Virus record (IMG/VR): IMGVR_UViG_3300025098_000344
Span: 1-20,937 of that record
Direction: 5' to 3' (one strand)
From: a virus
Length of the DNA stretch: 20,937 nucleotides
Position 1 is the first letter of the stretch. Every line of letters starts with the position of its first letter. Below are positions 7,998 to 16,391 of this stretch, in pieces. A program made the translations under genes and the position numbers. The notes under the pieces were generated by a model. That model did no database searches, was not told the DNA's origin, and was given only the letters and a program-made list of their open reading frames with translations.

Positions 7998-8600
7998 TTA
8001 ATTATTGTTAAAAATTTTATCAAAAACCCTGTCTTTAGTTGTAGCTGTTCTATTGCTTGCAATATGAAAATTTACTTTATTATCAACTTCAGCTTCAGGA
8101 TTATGTTTTACAGGTTCAGGAGCAACAGCAGAAAGTTCTTCTTTCTCTTCTATTACTTCTTCCTTCATTTCTTCTTTGTTACCCATTTTTTCAATCATTG
8201 CTTTGATTTCTTCAACAGCAGATTTGAATTCTTCTTTGGTAACATATTCCATTTCTTCTTTTTCTTCTTCCTCTAATTCAGTTTCTTTAACTTCTTCAGA
8301 TTCTTCAGATAATTCTTCTTCAGCTACCTCTTCTTCAGCAGCTTCTTTAATACTGTCAATTAAACCTTCTTCAGTTACAACTAAAACTTTGCCTTCTTCT
8401 AATTTATATTCACCAACAGGAAGAGCAATTTCTTCATCATCAGTTTTAATAAATACAGATTTTCCAGCTTCAAAAGATTCTGCAACTAATACAGTACCAT
8501 TTTCTAATGTAATTTCAGCCATTTCTATTTTTTCTTCAGAAAGTTCAACTTTTTCACCAACAATATTTTTTATTTTGTTTAGTATTTCGTTTGCTTTCAT
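7998..8600 (-). CDS. Acidic capsid scaffold-like protein
   Basis: This 200-residue protein precedes the major capsid gene. Residues 15-28 carry GEKVELSEEKIEMA, the motif also found in two coiled-coil proteins near the portal. Residues 30-80 form a compact beta-like domain (VLVAESFEAGKSVFIKTDD, EIALPVGEYKLEEGKVLVV). Residues about 85-165 are extremely Glu-rich and helical, as in scaffolding proteins. The C-terminus (TATTKDRVFDKIFNNN) is basic and conserved-looking, a likely capsid-binding tail. Scaffolds guide capsid assembly and are then lost or digested, here presumably by the protease encoded 1.4 kb upstream in the transcript. A 64-nt untranslated stretch with possible promoter motifs lies in front of this gene. 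Confidence 0.75.
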   Translation of the reverse strand: MKANEILNKIKNIVGEKVELSEEKIEMAEITLENGTVLVAESFEAGKSVFIKTDDEEIALPVGEYKLEEGKVLVVTEEGLIDSIKEAAEEEVAEEELSEESEEVKETELEEEEKEEMEYVTKEEFKSAVEEIKAMIEKMGNKEEMKEEVIEEKEELSAVAPEPVKHNPEAEVDNKVNFHIASNRTATTKDRVFDKIFNNN

Positions 8601-8615
8601 AATTTGAGTATATAC

Positions 8616-8625
8616 CTATAAACGT
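8616..8625 (-). promoter_or_regulatory. Shared motif ACGTTTATAG before the scaffold gene
   Basis: The 10-mer ACGTTTATAG (minus strand) sits 15 nt before the scaffold ATG. The identical 10-mer sits 3 nt before the ATG of the first tail-operon gene (17394-17403). It resembles a -7 element (TAnnTTTG) only partly, and no clear TTTG box lies at the usual distance here, so it may be a phage-specific promoter element or a leader motif. Confidence 0.45.
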
Positions 8626-8649
8626 TTGAAAACCTTTACTGTTATATTT

Positions 8650-8661
8650 TTTTACAACTTT
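8650..8661 (-). promoter_or_regulatory. 12-bp motif AAAGTTGTAAAA upstream of the scaffold gene
   Basis: AAAGTTGTAAAA (minus strand) lies 50-61 nt before the scaffold start. It is identical to a 12-mer at 17866-17877, just upstream of the promoter of the 42-aa gene. Both copies are in the few intergenic stretches of the window. It could be an upstream activator or repressor site, or chance in AT-rich DNA. Confidence 0.3.
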
Positions 8662-8664
8662 ATT

Positions 8665-8805
8665 TTATACTTTGCCTATTCCTTGAGCTTGTAAGCTACC
8701 ATCACAGCATTTATTACTGTATCTTTTACCATCAGGACATAAGCAACCGCGCTTAGTATTTTTAGGTGATGTATTACTTGGTGTTTTAAATTTTTTACTT
8801 TTCAT
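8665..8805 (-). CDS. 46-aa Cys-rich small phage protein
   Basis: A gene missed by length cut-offs: it starts with ATG at 8805, 5 nt after the protease stop, and codes for 46 residues. A basic N-terminus (MKSKKFKTPSNTSPKNTKR) leads to GCLCPDGKRYSNKCCDG, with four cysteines (C21, C23, C33, C34), and then SLQAQGIGKV. The CxC...CC pattern and GIG ending match small proteins I recall in many Bacteroidota phages beside head genes; none has a function known to me. The cysteines could bind a metal ion. Position between the prohead protease and scaffold suggests a minor head component. Confidence 0.75.
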   Translation of the reverse strand: MKSKKFKTPSNTSPKNTKRGCLCPDGKRYSNKCCDGSLQAQGIGKV

Positions 8806-8810
8806 ATTAT

Positions 8811-10016
8811 TTATTTTATAGGTACACAATTAGGTACTTTTTTACCATCTTTAATTTTCATACCATACTGCTCATAACCAGCTTGGCAAGGTTTTTTCAT
8901 TTGTGTGTGTTCTTCACAAGGCATATACCATTCTTTACCTTCAAACTCGTGAATGTGAAAACCTTCACAACCAATATTTTTAGCCATCTCTTCAGCTTTT
9001 TCTTGTGTGCTGTAAGCTAATCTATCATCTATAATAGCAAAGTTATCATCTACTACCATTGAAGCTAAATTAATTTCACCTAATTCTTTTAACTTGCTTT
9101 CACTCCATCTAAGGCCAGCTTTACCACCCCATAATAAATAACTAATTGTACCACACGCTTCTTTATCTCCTTCATCATAATATTCTTGCGCTCTACTTAA
9201 ATAGCTGTACATTCTTTTTAAAGTTTGTAAACTAATGTTTTCTTTTTGTGCTAATTGTTGCGCTCTAATTTTGCCAACTTGTGTTGCACATTTATTATTA
9301 ACTTTTTCATTTAGTTCAATACCTCTTTTAGCATTATTACTAACTCCTTGTGGATAATCATTATAAGTTTCTAATTCTATCTTTTTGCCAGATTTAGTTC
9401 TTTTATCTTTCTTAATTAGTGCCTTAATATTACTAAGCATATATTCAGCTTCTTCTTCTTCAATAGCTGCCATCTCTGCTTTCGTATCTGGTTTTTTAAT
9501 TTGTGCTTTATCTGCAAAATAACCTTCAATACTAAAACCTTTTACTTTACCAGTTTTAACATAATCAGTCCAAATTTCATCATTCTCTACTTTCATAGAA
9601 ATCATCCAAGTACCTTCAGGCATTTCTAAACCATACTTAGCAGATTTGTCCATTTTAGTATCTTCTACTATCCACGATTCAACAACAGTTAAACCATTAA
9701 CACTCATTTGGTGTTCTAAGGTTGCATTGTTTTGATTACTGTTTTGAAAAAATAATTCGCTTGCTCTTCTTACTGTATCTTTAGAAAAGTAAACATAAAA
9801 CATAGTATCATTACGTTTTCTAAATATTGGCTTGTTTGGTATTAAAGCTGCACCAAGAAGAAGTTTTTTCTCTTCATCTATTTTTGCAAGTTGTATTTCT
9901 TCACTTGCTAATGTTATAAAATCTGATTCAATAGCTGGATTTTCTACAATGCTAACTGCATCTATTCCAACCATCTCTTCATTTTCTTCATCTAATATTA
10001 ATTCTATTATATCCAT
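8811..10016 (-). CDS. Prohead serine protease, XkdF-like, with extra C-terminal domains
   Basis: The 401-residue protein has an N-terminal XkdF-like (Peptidase_S78_2) protease domain over about residues 52-170: LLLGAALIPNKPIFR, a LEHQ motif with H102, and GFSIEGYF with S162. H102 and S162 are the likely catalytic His and Ser. Such proteases cleave scaffold and head proteins during capsid maturation. Residues about 210-312 form a second domain (VSNNAKRGIELNEKVNNKCATQVGK ... MYSYLSRAQEYYDEGD) that I recall from other phage head proteins without a firm function. Residues 318-370 form a third (GCEGFHIHEFEGKEWYMPC), followed by a Cys-containing tail (PCQAGYEQYGMKIKDGKKVPNC). The gene follows the tape measure stop by 11 nt, an unusual place for a head protease. 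Confidence 0.75.
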   Translation of the reverse strand: MDIIELILDEENEEMVGIDAVSIVENPAIESDFITLASEEIQLAKIDEEKKLLLGAALIPNKPIFRKRNDTMFYVYFSKDTVRRASELFFQNSNQNNATLEHQMSVNGLTVVESWIVEDTKMDKSAKYGLEMPEGTWMISMKVENDEIWTDYVKTGKVKGFSIEGYFADKAQIKKPDTKAEMAAIEEEEAEYMLSNIKALIKKDKRTKSGKKIELETYNDYPQGVSNNAKRGIELNEKVNNKCATQVGKIRAQQLAQKENISLQTLKRMYSYLSRAQEYYDEGDKEACGTISYLLWGGKAGLRWSESKLKELGEINLASMVVDDNFAIIDDRLAYSTQEKAEEMAKNIGCEGFHIHEFEGKEWYMPCEEHTQMKKPCQAGYEQYGMKIKDGKKVPNCVPIK

Positions 10017-10027
10017 TGTATTTTATT

Positions 10028-11962
10028 TTAAAAAGTTGCTTGTGTAATTGTATTGTTTTGTAATTGTTGTGCTGTGGTTACATCTCCAGCTACTACAAAT
10101 GCTTGTGTTGGTGGTTGATTAGCTAAAGCCATAGATACTTGATTTGCTTGGCTTTGCCCTACTACATTAAAACTTGGTGCTTGTGTTGGTGAAGTTGCTG
10201 CTCCGCCTGATGGGGTTGGAACACTTCCGCCGCCAGTAGCTCCAGAAGGATTAAATTTTTGTGTTGCAATAGCTGCTACTTGTGCAGCACCAGCTACTCC
10301 CATAGCTACCATATTACCAATCCTTAATGCTTGTGGTGGTGTAAAATCAGTAGTTTCTTTAGCAACTTTCATAATAGCTACAGAAGTATTAATTAATGTT
10401 TCAACTATAGCTAAACCTTTTTGTAAGTTAAATGCTCTTTCTGCATTTTTTTCATTTTGATTTGCAAATGCCTGAATCAAATTTGACATAGCCATTAATG
10501 AATTTGCTTGAATAGATTCTTTTGCATCTGCTATATATTGCGCTCTATCAAGTTCTTTTTTATCTTGGTTTTCAGAAAACTCATTAAACTCAGCTTCCAT
10601 TTCATCCCAATGTTCTTTTTGGTCTGCAAGTTTCTGGTCTTGAATTTCTTTATCTCTTGTTTTATTTTTTTGTCTTGATTCCTCTAAAAACTCATTGTAA
10701 GCAATTTCTGCATCTATTTTAGCTTGTGTACCAGCGTTAGCAGTATTTATAACATCTAATAATCTTTGAGCTTCTATTTCTTGTTCCTCTGCATCTATTT
10801 CTTTTAATCTTTCTAATTTCTCTAACTTATCTTCTATTTCTTCTGCATCAAATCTTTTCTTTTCAATAGCTAATTTATTTTCTGATTCTAACCTTGAATT
10901 AATAAGCTCTTTTTCTTCTTTTTGTAATGCTGCTGCGTTTGTTAATTGTTCACTTCTAAACCCTTCAACAGTTGCTCTTACTGCTGCAAGTTCGTTTTCA
11001 GCTTCCATTACAGCTTTTTTAGCTTCTACATTATCTTTATCTTTTTTAAGTTCTGCTTTTGCTGCTCTTAATGAAATTTGAGCATTAGATAACATTGCTT
11101 TTTCTTGTTGGTCTAATACTAAAGCAAGTTCATCGTTTGCTTTTTTTCTTTCTGCTATGCTTTTTCTTTCATCATCTCTTATTTGCCTTTGTTTTTCAGC
11201 TTGTCTGTCAAACTTTTCAATTAAACCTTGATTTGCTACAGCAGCAAGTTCAGCAGATTTTTTTAATTCAATATTAGATTTAGCTTGTTCGTATGTTGAT
11301 TTAGTATATTCTGTTAATGCAGTTACGCCTTTGTTTACTACTTCTGTAGCTTTTTCTACTGAATTATCTACACCAGTTAATACATCTACAAATTCACTTC
11401 CAGCATTTTTAACTTCATCTATTGCACCTTTAAAATCACCAGCAAATAGTTTTTGCATTGCTTTACCTAAAAAGCCAAATACTTCAAGAGCTGATTTTAC
11501 TCTTTCAATAATATTATCTTTTATTGCGTTACCTAATGCTTTTACAGATTCTAAAGGGTCATCAAATATTTTCTTAAAATAACCTGAAATTGTTTCTATA
11601 TTCTTAGATATATAATTAAAGAAATCATTAAAAGCTATGGATAATGATTCAAAAGCAATATTAAAAGTATCTACTACTTTTTGATTTTGTTCAAATAATT
11701 CTTTCAATAAACCAAATGCTGCAATAGCTAATCCAACACCAGCAGCTTTTAAAGCTGTTCCCATCATTCTAAAACCACCAGCAACACCTTTTGCACCTTT
11801 TTTTAATGTAGCAAATGCTTTACCAGAAGATTTTAAATCACTTACTTCTGTATTAGTTTTTTCTAAACCAGTATTAAGATTATCAACTTCACTTGTTAAG
11901 TTTTCTAAATCTTTCTCTGCTTTATCAGTTTTAGTTATTATTTCAAATATCTTAGTAATCAT
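10028..11962 (-). CDS. Tail tape measure protein
   Basis: This 644-residue protein sets tail length and is threaded through the tube. The N-terminus (residues 1-45) is heptad-rich. Residues 60-90 form a small-residue hydrophobic stretch (ALKAAGVGLAIAAFGLL), a hallmark of these proteins. Residues about 230-490 form a long charged coiled coil rich in Ala, Glu and Lys. After it comes the segment MAMSNLIQAFANQ...ERAFNLQKGLAIVETLINTSVAIMKV, which I recall from many tape measure proteins, and then a Gly/Pro/Gln-rich C-terminus. At about 0.15 nm per residue it would fit a tail near 100 nm, so a long-tailed virion is expected. No peptidase or lysozyme domain is seen. Its ATG overlaps the stop of the 45-aa gene (ATGA). 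Confidence 0.85.
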   Translation of the reverse strand: MITKIFEIITKTDKAEKDLENLTSEVDNLNTGLEKTNTEVSDLKSSGKAFATLKKGAKGVAGGFRMMGTALKAAGVGLAIAAFGLLKELFEQNQKVVDTFNIAFESLSIAFNDFFNYISKNIETISGYFKKIFDDPLESVKALGNAIKDNIIERVKSALEVFGFLGKAMQKLFAGDFKGAIDEVKNAGSEFVDVLTGVDNSVEKATEVVNKGVTALTEYTKSTYEQAKSNIELKKSAELAAVANQGLIEKFDRQAEKQRQIRDDERKSIAERKKANDELALVLDQQEKAMLSNAQISLRAAKAELKKDKDNVEAKKAVMEAENELAAVRATVEGFRSEQLTNAAALQKEEKELINSRLESENKLAIEKKRFDAEEIEDKLEKLERLKEIDAEEQEIEAQRLLDVINTANAGTQAKIDAEIAYNEFLEESRQKNKTRDKEIQDQKLADQKEHWDEMEAEFNEFSENQDKKELDRAQYIADAKESIQANSLMAMSNLIQAFANQNEKNAERAFNLQKGLAIVETLINTSVAIMKVAKETTDFTPPQALRIGNMVAMGVAGAAQVAAIATQKFNPSGATGGGSVPTPSGGAATSPTQAPSFNVVGQSQANQVSMALANQPPTQAFVVAGDVTTAQQLQNNTITQATF

Positions 11963-12096
11963 TTCTTCATTCTTAATTGGTTAAATGCTTCTTTAAATGT
12001 TAGTGGTACTTTATTAATACCTAATGCTATCTTTATATGTTTATCATATAATTTATTTTCTTTACAAAATTCTAATGCTTCTAATATTGTTTTCAC
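11959..12096 (-). CDS. 45-aa protein upstream of the tape measure, GTG start
   Basis: This gene fills the gap between the 740-aa tail protein and the tape measure. Its GTG start overlaps the upstream stop (GTGA at 12096-12093), and its TGA overlaps the tape measure ATG (ATGA at 11962-11959). Such double coupling is strong evidence that it is translated. The 45-residue product (KTILEALEFCKENKLYDKHI...VPLTFKEAFNQLRMKK) is helical and basic at the end, with one Cys. The position just before the tape measure is where tail assembly chaperones often lie, but a recognisable chaperone is encoded elsewhere here. The function is unknown. Confidence 0.72.
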   Translation of the reverse strand: MKTILEALEFCKENKLYDKHIKIALGINKVPLTFKEAFNQLRMKK

Positions 12097-14315
12097 GTTG
12101 GTTCGTTTAGTAGTTCAAAGTTTGTTTCACCACTTTGTAATTTAGTGGACATTTTATTTATTGTATAAGCTCTTGTGCCAACTACAATTAAATCATCTAA
12201 TGTTAGATTTAATAATACTTTTAAAGGCAATACAGCAGAGAACTTAAATATCCTTGTTCTTTTGTTAAATACTCTTGTAATGTAGTTTTGATAATACAAT
12301 TGAAATAAACTGTTGTTGTTACCACCATAATCTGTTAATTGATAACTATCTATTTCACTACCAAAGTTTAAGTTATATGTAGGTGGTGTTGAGGATGTTC
12401 CTAATTCATTAGCGTTGTGAGGCATCCAAAAGTTGTTCAAAGTGTAATTAGTTCCTGTTGGACATAAAGCACCATAAGTTTCAGGTCTTGTACTGTCTAA
12501 AAAGTTAATAGGACTTGCATAAATACCAGTTCTTGCAACACCATAAAATATTAAAGGTTGCCCAATTTCTGGGCTTAAATCTATATTTAAAAAACTTCCA
12601 GCTTGTACTTGAGTAAAAACACCACTTGTTTTATCTTGTAATCTTTCAAATAGCATATTTTCAAAAGGAAGTTTTATTTGATAGATATTTTTCTTGCTAA
12701 CATCAGTAACATAATTTAGTTCACCATACTTTTTATTGTTTACTAATTGAAACTGCTCTGCTAAAATGCTTTTTGGTTCTGAATACTCAAAATCTACTTC
12801 ACTAAATGGTATTACATCACAAACTGTATGTTCATCTGTTTTTACATATTGTGTTATATCGTGAGTATCTCCACCAGAATAATAATTATCTAAAGTTTTA
12901 ACTACTATCTCATTATTAAAATCAACATAAGCAGTTAAGTTAAATTGCCTAAATAAACCATTTAAAAAATCTTTAATTTTTAGTTTTGGCATCTGCTCAG
13001 TAACAACTACTAAATTATCTTGTGGTGATAGTGTTGTAGAATTACTTGTAAAAGTTGCACTCCAATTAAAACTCAATACAGTACCATCAAAATTATTAAA
13101 GCTAAAATCTCTTGTTATTGTAAACTTAGATTGAAATTGTATAGAAGAATCTGTCATTAATCTACCAACAAAATCATTACCATTAGGGTCAAAAGCAACT
13201 AATGAAGCTACATCCAAACCATTAGCACCACCAATTGTTAATGTAACAGAACTTGTACCACTTTGGTTTTCTACCTTTGCAAATGATTCCCAATTATTAG
13301 CACGTACTATTTCTAAACTATATTCTACAGTAGTAAATCCACTTGCAGGAGTTACTTCAAAAGTTATAGTAGTAACATCTGTATCTGGGCTAAGATTAGA
13401 GTTCCATTTATATACACCAGTATTTAAAGTAAAGTAACCTGTATAACCAGAAGTATCTGTTAGCTCTGTACAATTAGCACCACTACAAGTGTAAAAATCA
13501 CTATTACCAATCCAAGTTCCAGCAGTAGCCATTTTACCTTTTTCTCTATGTAACCATAAATACAAATTATTCATAGCAGCAGAATCAAAGAACTCACCAG
13601 TTTTAAAAGTTATGTTGTATTGTTCTTCAATAGCTTTTATAATATTCTTAACTGTTACTGCTGGTTTTAAATCTTCTGGTACTACACCCCTTTTATTATG
13701 ATGTGTTGATTGTGTAGATATATTTAAACCGTTATTGGTGTTACCAGTATCATCGTAAATATAACTTTGTGAGTGTGCTATTAATGGATATATAATTGCA
13801 TCGTTATAAGCTACAGAATCAACAGTAAAATTTAAACCATATTCTAAACCATTTTTAACATTAGTAATTGTTGCACTATGATTAAATTCATTTAACCAAA
13901 CTAAATCAGAAAGTTCATCTTCATTGATAGCATTTTTAAATTCTGTTGTATTACCAAAGAATGTTACCTTATACATAGAAGGTTCTCCAAACTTCATTAC
14001 AACTTCATTCAATTGTATTTTACCAAACCTAAAATGTAAGTGATTTAATTCAATTCTTGATTCACAAAAAACACTTGAATCAAAACCATCTATGTCTGGA
14101 TTGTACCAATGCTTAAAAATCTTGTTGTTAGTTTTACTTGCTGGTAAATTAAAAGTTCTACTATAATCAGTAAATATTTTATCAATATCATTTACATCTT
14201 GTATTACTTGAGTTAATGAAATTAATTCTTCTTCCATTAAATCAACCCTAACAAAATCTTGTTCTGTTGTTGTATTTCTTAGCTGTGGCTGTATGTATAA
14301 AATAACTTTTTGCAC
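12093..14315 (-). CDS. Large tail-tip/baseplate-like structural protein, GTG start
   Basis: This 740-residue protein starts with GTG at 14315, sharing one base with the upstream TAG stop (TAGTG). No ATG suits the coupling better. The N-terminal third contains DLMEEELISLTQVIQDVNDIDKIF and FTDYSRTFNLPASKTNNKIFKH, which I recall as conserved in large tail proteins of Bacteroidota phages. The middle holds beta-rich stretches, and the C-terminus (residues about 600-740) has LNFGSEIDSYQLTDYGGNN and a strand-rich ending. Position directly upstream of the 45-aa gene and tape measure supports a distal-tail or hub role. No lysozyme or peptidase motif is visible, and a receptor-binding role is possible but not shown. 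Confidence 0.65.
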   Translation of the reverse strand: MQKVILYIQPQLRNTTTEQDFVRVDLMEEELISLTQVIQDVNDIDKIFTDYSRTFNLPASKTNNKIFKHWYNPDIDGFDSSVFCESRIELNHLHFRFGKIQLNEVVMKFGEPSMYKVTFFGNTTEFKNAINEDELSDLVWLNEFNHSATITNVKNGLEYGLNFTVDSVAYNDAIIYPLIAHSQSYIYDDTGNTNNGLNISTQSTHHNKRGVVPEDLKPAVTVKNIIKAIEEQYNITFKTGEFFDSAAMNNLYLWLHREKGKMATAGTWIGNSDFYTCSGANCTELTDTSGYTGYFTLNTGVYKWNSNLSPDTDVTTITFEVTPASGFTTVEYSLEIVRANNWESFAKVENQSGTSSVTLTIGGANGLDVASLVAFDPNGNDFVGRLMTDSSIQFQSKFTITRDFSFNNFDGTVLSFNWSATFTSNSTTLSPQDNLVVVTEQMPKLKIKDFLNGLFRQFNLTAYVDFNNEIVVKTLDNYYSGGDTHDITQYVKTDEHTVCDVIPFSEVDFEYSEPKSILAEQFQLVNNKKYGELNYVTDVSKKNIYQIKLPFENMLFERLQDKTSGVFTQVQAGSFLNIDLSPEIGQPLIFYGVARTGIYASPINFLDSTRPETYGALCPTGTNYTLNNFWMPHNANELGTSSTPPTYNLNFGSEIDSYQLTDYGGNNNSLFQLYYQNYITRVFNKRTRIFKFSAVLPLKVLLNLTLDDLIVVGTRAYTINKMSTKLQSGETNFELLNEPT

Positions 14316-15460
14316 TATCTAATATTGTTTACTAAAGCAAATGATTTTTCAAAGTTCATTGTGTAGTTTATTAACCTGTCGTTTAATCCTGTTTTTTTGG
14401 TAAATGAGCTATCTTTTAAATTAACTGGATAAATAACATTATCTGAATCAGTTAGCCAGATGTTTTCACTAACCATTAATTCTTCAAAAAATGGATTCAT
14501 TAATTCATTAACAAAACCACTATTTAAAACAATTGATTCTGTAGCATTAGCATTAAATGTTTTCTTTGCGTGTGCTGTTGTAGAATAAGTATTAAAAGTT
14601 AAAGATTCTTGACAATCGTCACCAGGCTCTTCCCCTGGCTCTAATTGAACAGCTCTTGCTTCAAATATACTTCTGTTAAAATTCTCACTTCTTGATTCTA
14701 AACTTTCTATAGATTTCTTAAAGAAAAACAAATCTTGCATTGCTCCCCATCTATTTACAAATGTGATTTTATTTACTGGATATTTACATTCTTCAATTTC
14801 TTTTGTGTAAATAGTTGTAAAACTTGTAGTGTCATAAGTAACTTTAACTCTTGCAACATCTTTAATAGCTGTAGCAGTAAATTGAGAATATTGTATTTTT
14901 TGGTTTTGGTTACCATTATCTGTGAACGTATCTGTTCCTACTGTAATGCCATTAGCACTTATATATTGAACTTGGCTTACTCTTTCAACATTTACAGGTA
15001 TTGTTAGTGTGCTTCCTTTGTGATATTCAAAGTGTGTGCCTGTTATCATTGCAATAGGTTCTGTAGTGTAGTTTACGCCATCCTTAAATTTATTATAACC
15101 TTCTTGAGCCAAGTAAGTGTTTGAAGTTACTGAGCCAATTATAGTACCATCTGATTCTCTTGCTGAGGTTGCTACAGTTACCCAAATAGAACTTTTAGCA
15201 GAAGATGCTGAATAAGTACCAGTAAATATTTGTTCTAAATGGTCATTTACTATTTCGCTAATATCAAATGAAACACTATTCTCAGCACCTAATGGTTTTT
15301 TCTGTAGTGAGTAAGTTGAATATAAATCATCACATATTTCTGTAGATGAACTTAAACCACCAAATACAGTTATGTTTATCTGAAAGTAACTAAGGTTAGC
15401 ATCTGTTTCTTGTGGTGTTCTTATGAAATAAGGGCTTCTTGTTCTTATTATTGTACTCAT
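14315..15460 (-). CDS. Tail-tip-associated structural protein
   Basis: A 381-residue protein of mixed beta character. It starts MSTIIRTRSPYFIRTP and contains LSYFQINITVFGG, a long Thr/Ser-rich strand region, and the notable segment CKYPVNKITFVNRWGAMQDLFFFKKSIES. I recall this NRWG...FFF pattern from conserved virion proteins of Bacteroidota phages but know of no defined role. It overlaps the preceding neck gene by 4 nt and is translationally coupled to the 740-aa protein, so the two probably act together in the tail tip or baseplate. It could be a distal tail (Dit-like) protein; that is inference from gene order. Confidence 0.6.
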   Translation of the reverse strand: MSTIIRTRSPYFIRTPQETDANLSYFQINITVFGGLSSSTEICDDLYSTYSLQKKPLGAENSVSFDISEIVNDHLEQIFTGTYSASSAKSSIWVTVATSARESDGTIIGSVTSNTYLAQEGYNKFKDGVNYTTEPIAMITGTHFEYHKGSTLTIPVNVERVSQVQYISANGITVGTDTFTDNGNQNQKIQYSQFTATAIKDVARVKVTYDTTSFTTIYTKEIEECKYPVNKITFVNRWGAMQDLFFFKKSIESLESRSENFNRSIFEARAVQLEPGEEPGDDCQESLTFNTYSTTAHAKKTFNANATESIVLNSGFVNELMNPFFEELMVSENIWLTDSDNVIYPVNLKDSSFTKKTGLNDRLINYTMNFEKSFALVNNIR

Positions 15461-15942
15461 TGTAAATCTAATTTATCTTCTAAAAATCCAGCAACTATTT
15501 CATCTCCGTATAAATCTAAACCACGTTCAAACGGTTTAGTAAAAAATAATGTTGCTCTAATACCTTTGTTTTTAATACTTCTTGCAATTAAAAAATTTAA
15601 TGATTGCCTACTAACAAACCTACCTTTACTATCTCTTGGTGCAATACCTTTTCTAATACTCCACTTATCAAATACTTTGCTTGGTGGTTGTTTAGTAGTG
15701 TATTTAAATGGACTTGCAGAGCTTTCTGGGTATGTAGATTTAGAACCTTTAACACCTTTATCTATAAACTGACCATAGTCCTCGCTAAGAAACGAAACTT
15801 TATCTCCTTGTATTTTATACTCTAAACTGTTATATAGTTGCTTAGAAGCGTTATTTTTCTTTTTAGTTAGGTTGCTTCTTGATTGCTGTATAACGTACTT
15901 AGCGTATTTCTCTAATGCCTTTTTAAATTCACTCATTAGCAA
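15457..15942 (-). CDS. HK97 gp10-like neck / tail-completion protein
   Basis: A 161-residue basic protein with the marks of the HK97 gp10-like family. It has an N-terminal amphipathic helix (FKKALEKYAKYVIQQSRSNL), then KQLYNSLEYKI, a short strand and the diagnostic YGQFIDKGVKG motif, followed by a variable basic loop and the late helix SLNFLIARSIKNKGIRAT. These proteins act at the head-tail interface or help tails assemble and attach. The length is near the family norm. It overlaps the upstream gene by 7 nt and the downstream one by 4 nt. ATG codons occur at residues 1 and 3; MLM versus MSEFKK as the true start is undecided. Confidence 0.78.
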   Translation of the reverse strand: MLMSEFKKALEKYAKYVIQQSRSNLTKKKNNASKQLYNSLEYKIQGDKVSFLSEDYGQFIDKGVKGSKSTYPESSASPFKYTTKQPPSKVFDKWSIRKGIAPRDSKGRFVSRQSLNFLIARSIKNKGIRATLFFTKPFERGLDLYGDEIVAGFLEDKLDLQ

Positions 15943-16391
15943 TAAGTCATTTCATCATTAGTACCACAATCAAAAGTAACAGCCCAGCCAGCAAGCATAT
16001 TATCAAAACGCTCTGTAAATGGTTCACAAGAAGCTGGATTAATTAACTCAAACTTATCTTTATATAAATCGCTCTTTTGCAAAACTCTTATAACTCTTGT
16101 TGCTAATGCTAACTGAGTGTTTAATATATCTTGCCTGTTGTCGTTGCCTCTATACAAATCTATTACTTGTTCATTGCTAATATCTACTAAATCCATAAAG
16201 AAGATAGTAATATTAAATGTAATATAATTGTTGTTTATTGTACTATTATTTACCATTACGTGAGATAACGGAAACAAGCTCTGTTTCTTTAAATCAATAT
16301 CAGCTATATCACCAAATGTAATTTCATTGTTAAATGGTTCTGCAACAATTACTTCTTTTATTTTATCTATTATATTGTAAAAACTGTTCAT
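15936..16391 (-). CDS. Probable tail terminator / tail completion protein
   Basis: A 151-residue protein that starts with an amphipathic helix (FYNIIDKIKEVIVAEP), followed by FGDIADIDLKKQSLFPLSHVMVNNS, an alternating strand (YITFNITIFFMDLVD) and a long helix (ILNTQLALATRVIRVLQKSDL). This strand-helix plan and its place next to the gp10-like gene fit tail terminators, which cap the tube and join it to the neck. I recall similar proteins annotated only as hypothetical in flavobacterial phages. Its ATG overlaps the stop of the upstream 88-aa gene (ATGA). Confidence 0.55.
   Translation of the reverse strand: MNSFYNIIDKIKEVIVAEPFNNEITFGDIADIDLKKQSLFPLSHVMVNNSTINNNYITFNITIFFMDLVDISNEQVIDLYRGNDNRQDILNTQLALATRVIRVLQKSDLYKDKFELINPASCEPFTERFDNMLAGWAVTFDCGTNDEMTYC

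Noticed and set aside
7962-8276. Plus-strand Phe-rich ORF opposite the scaffold gene
   Set aside because: It is the antisense reading of the Glu-rich scaffold (GAA/GAG read as TTC/TTT), has no leader signals and no believable protein composition.
8176-8607. 143-aa plus-strand Ser-rich ORF over the scaffold gene
   Set aside because: Same cause: an antisense shadow of Glu/Lys codons; no promoter or conserved motif.
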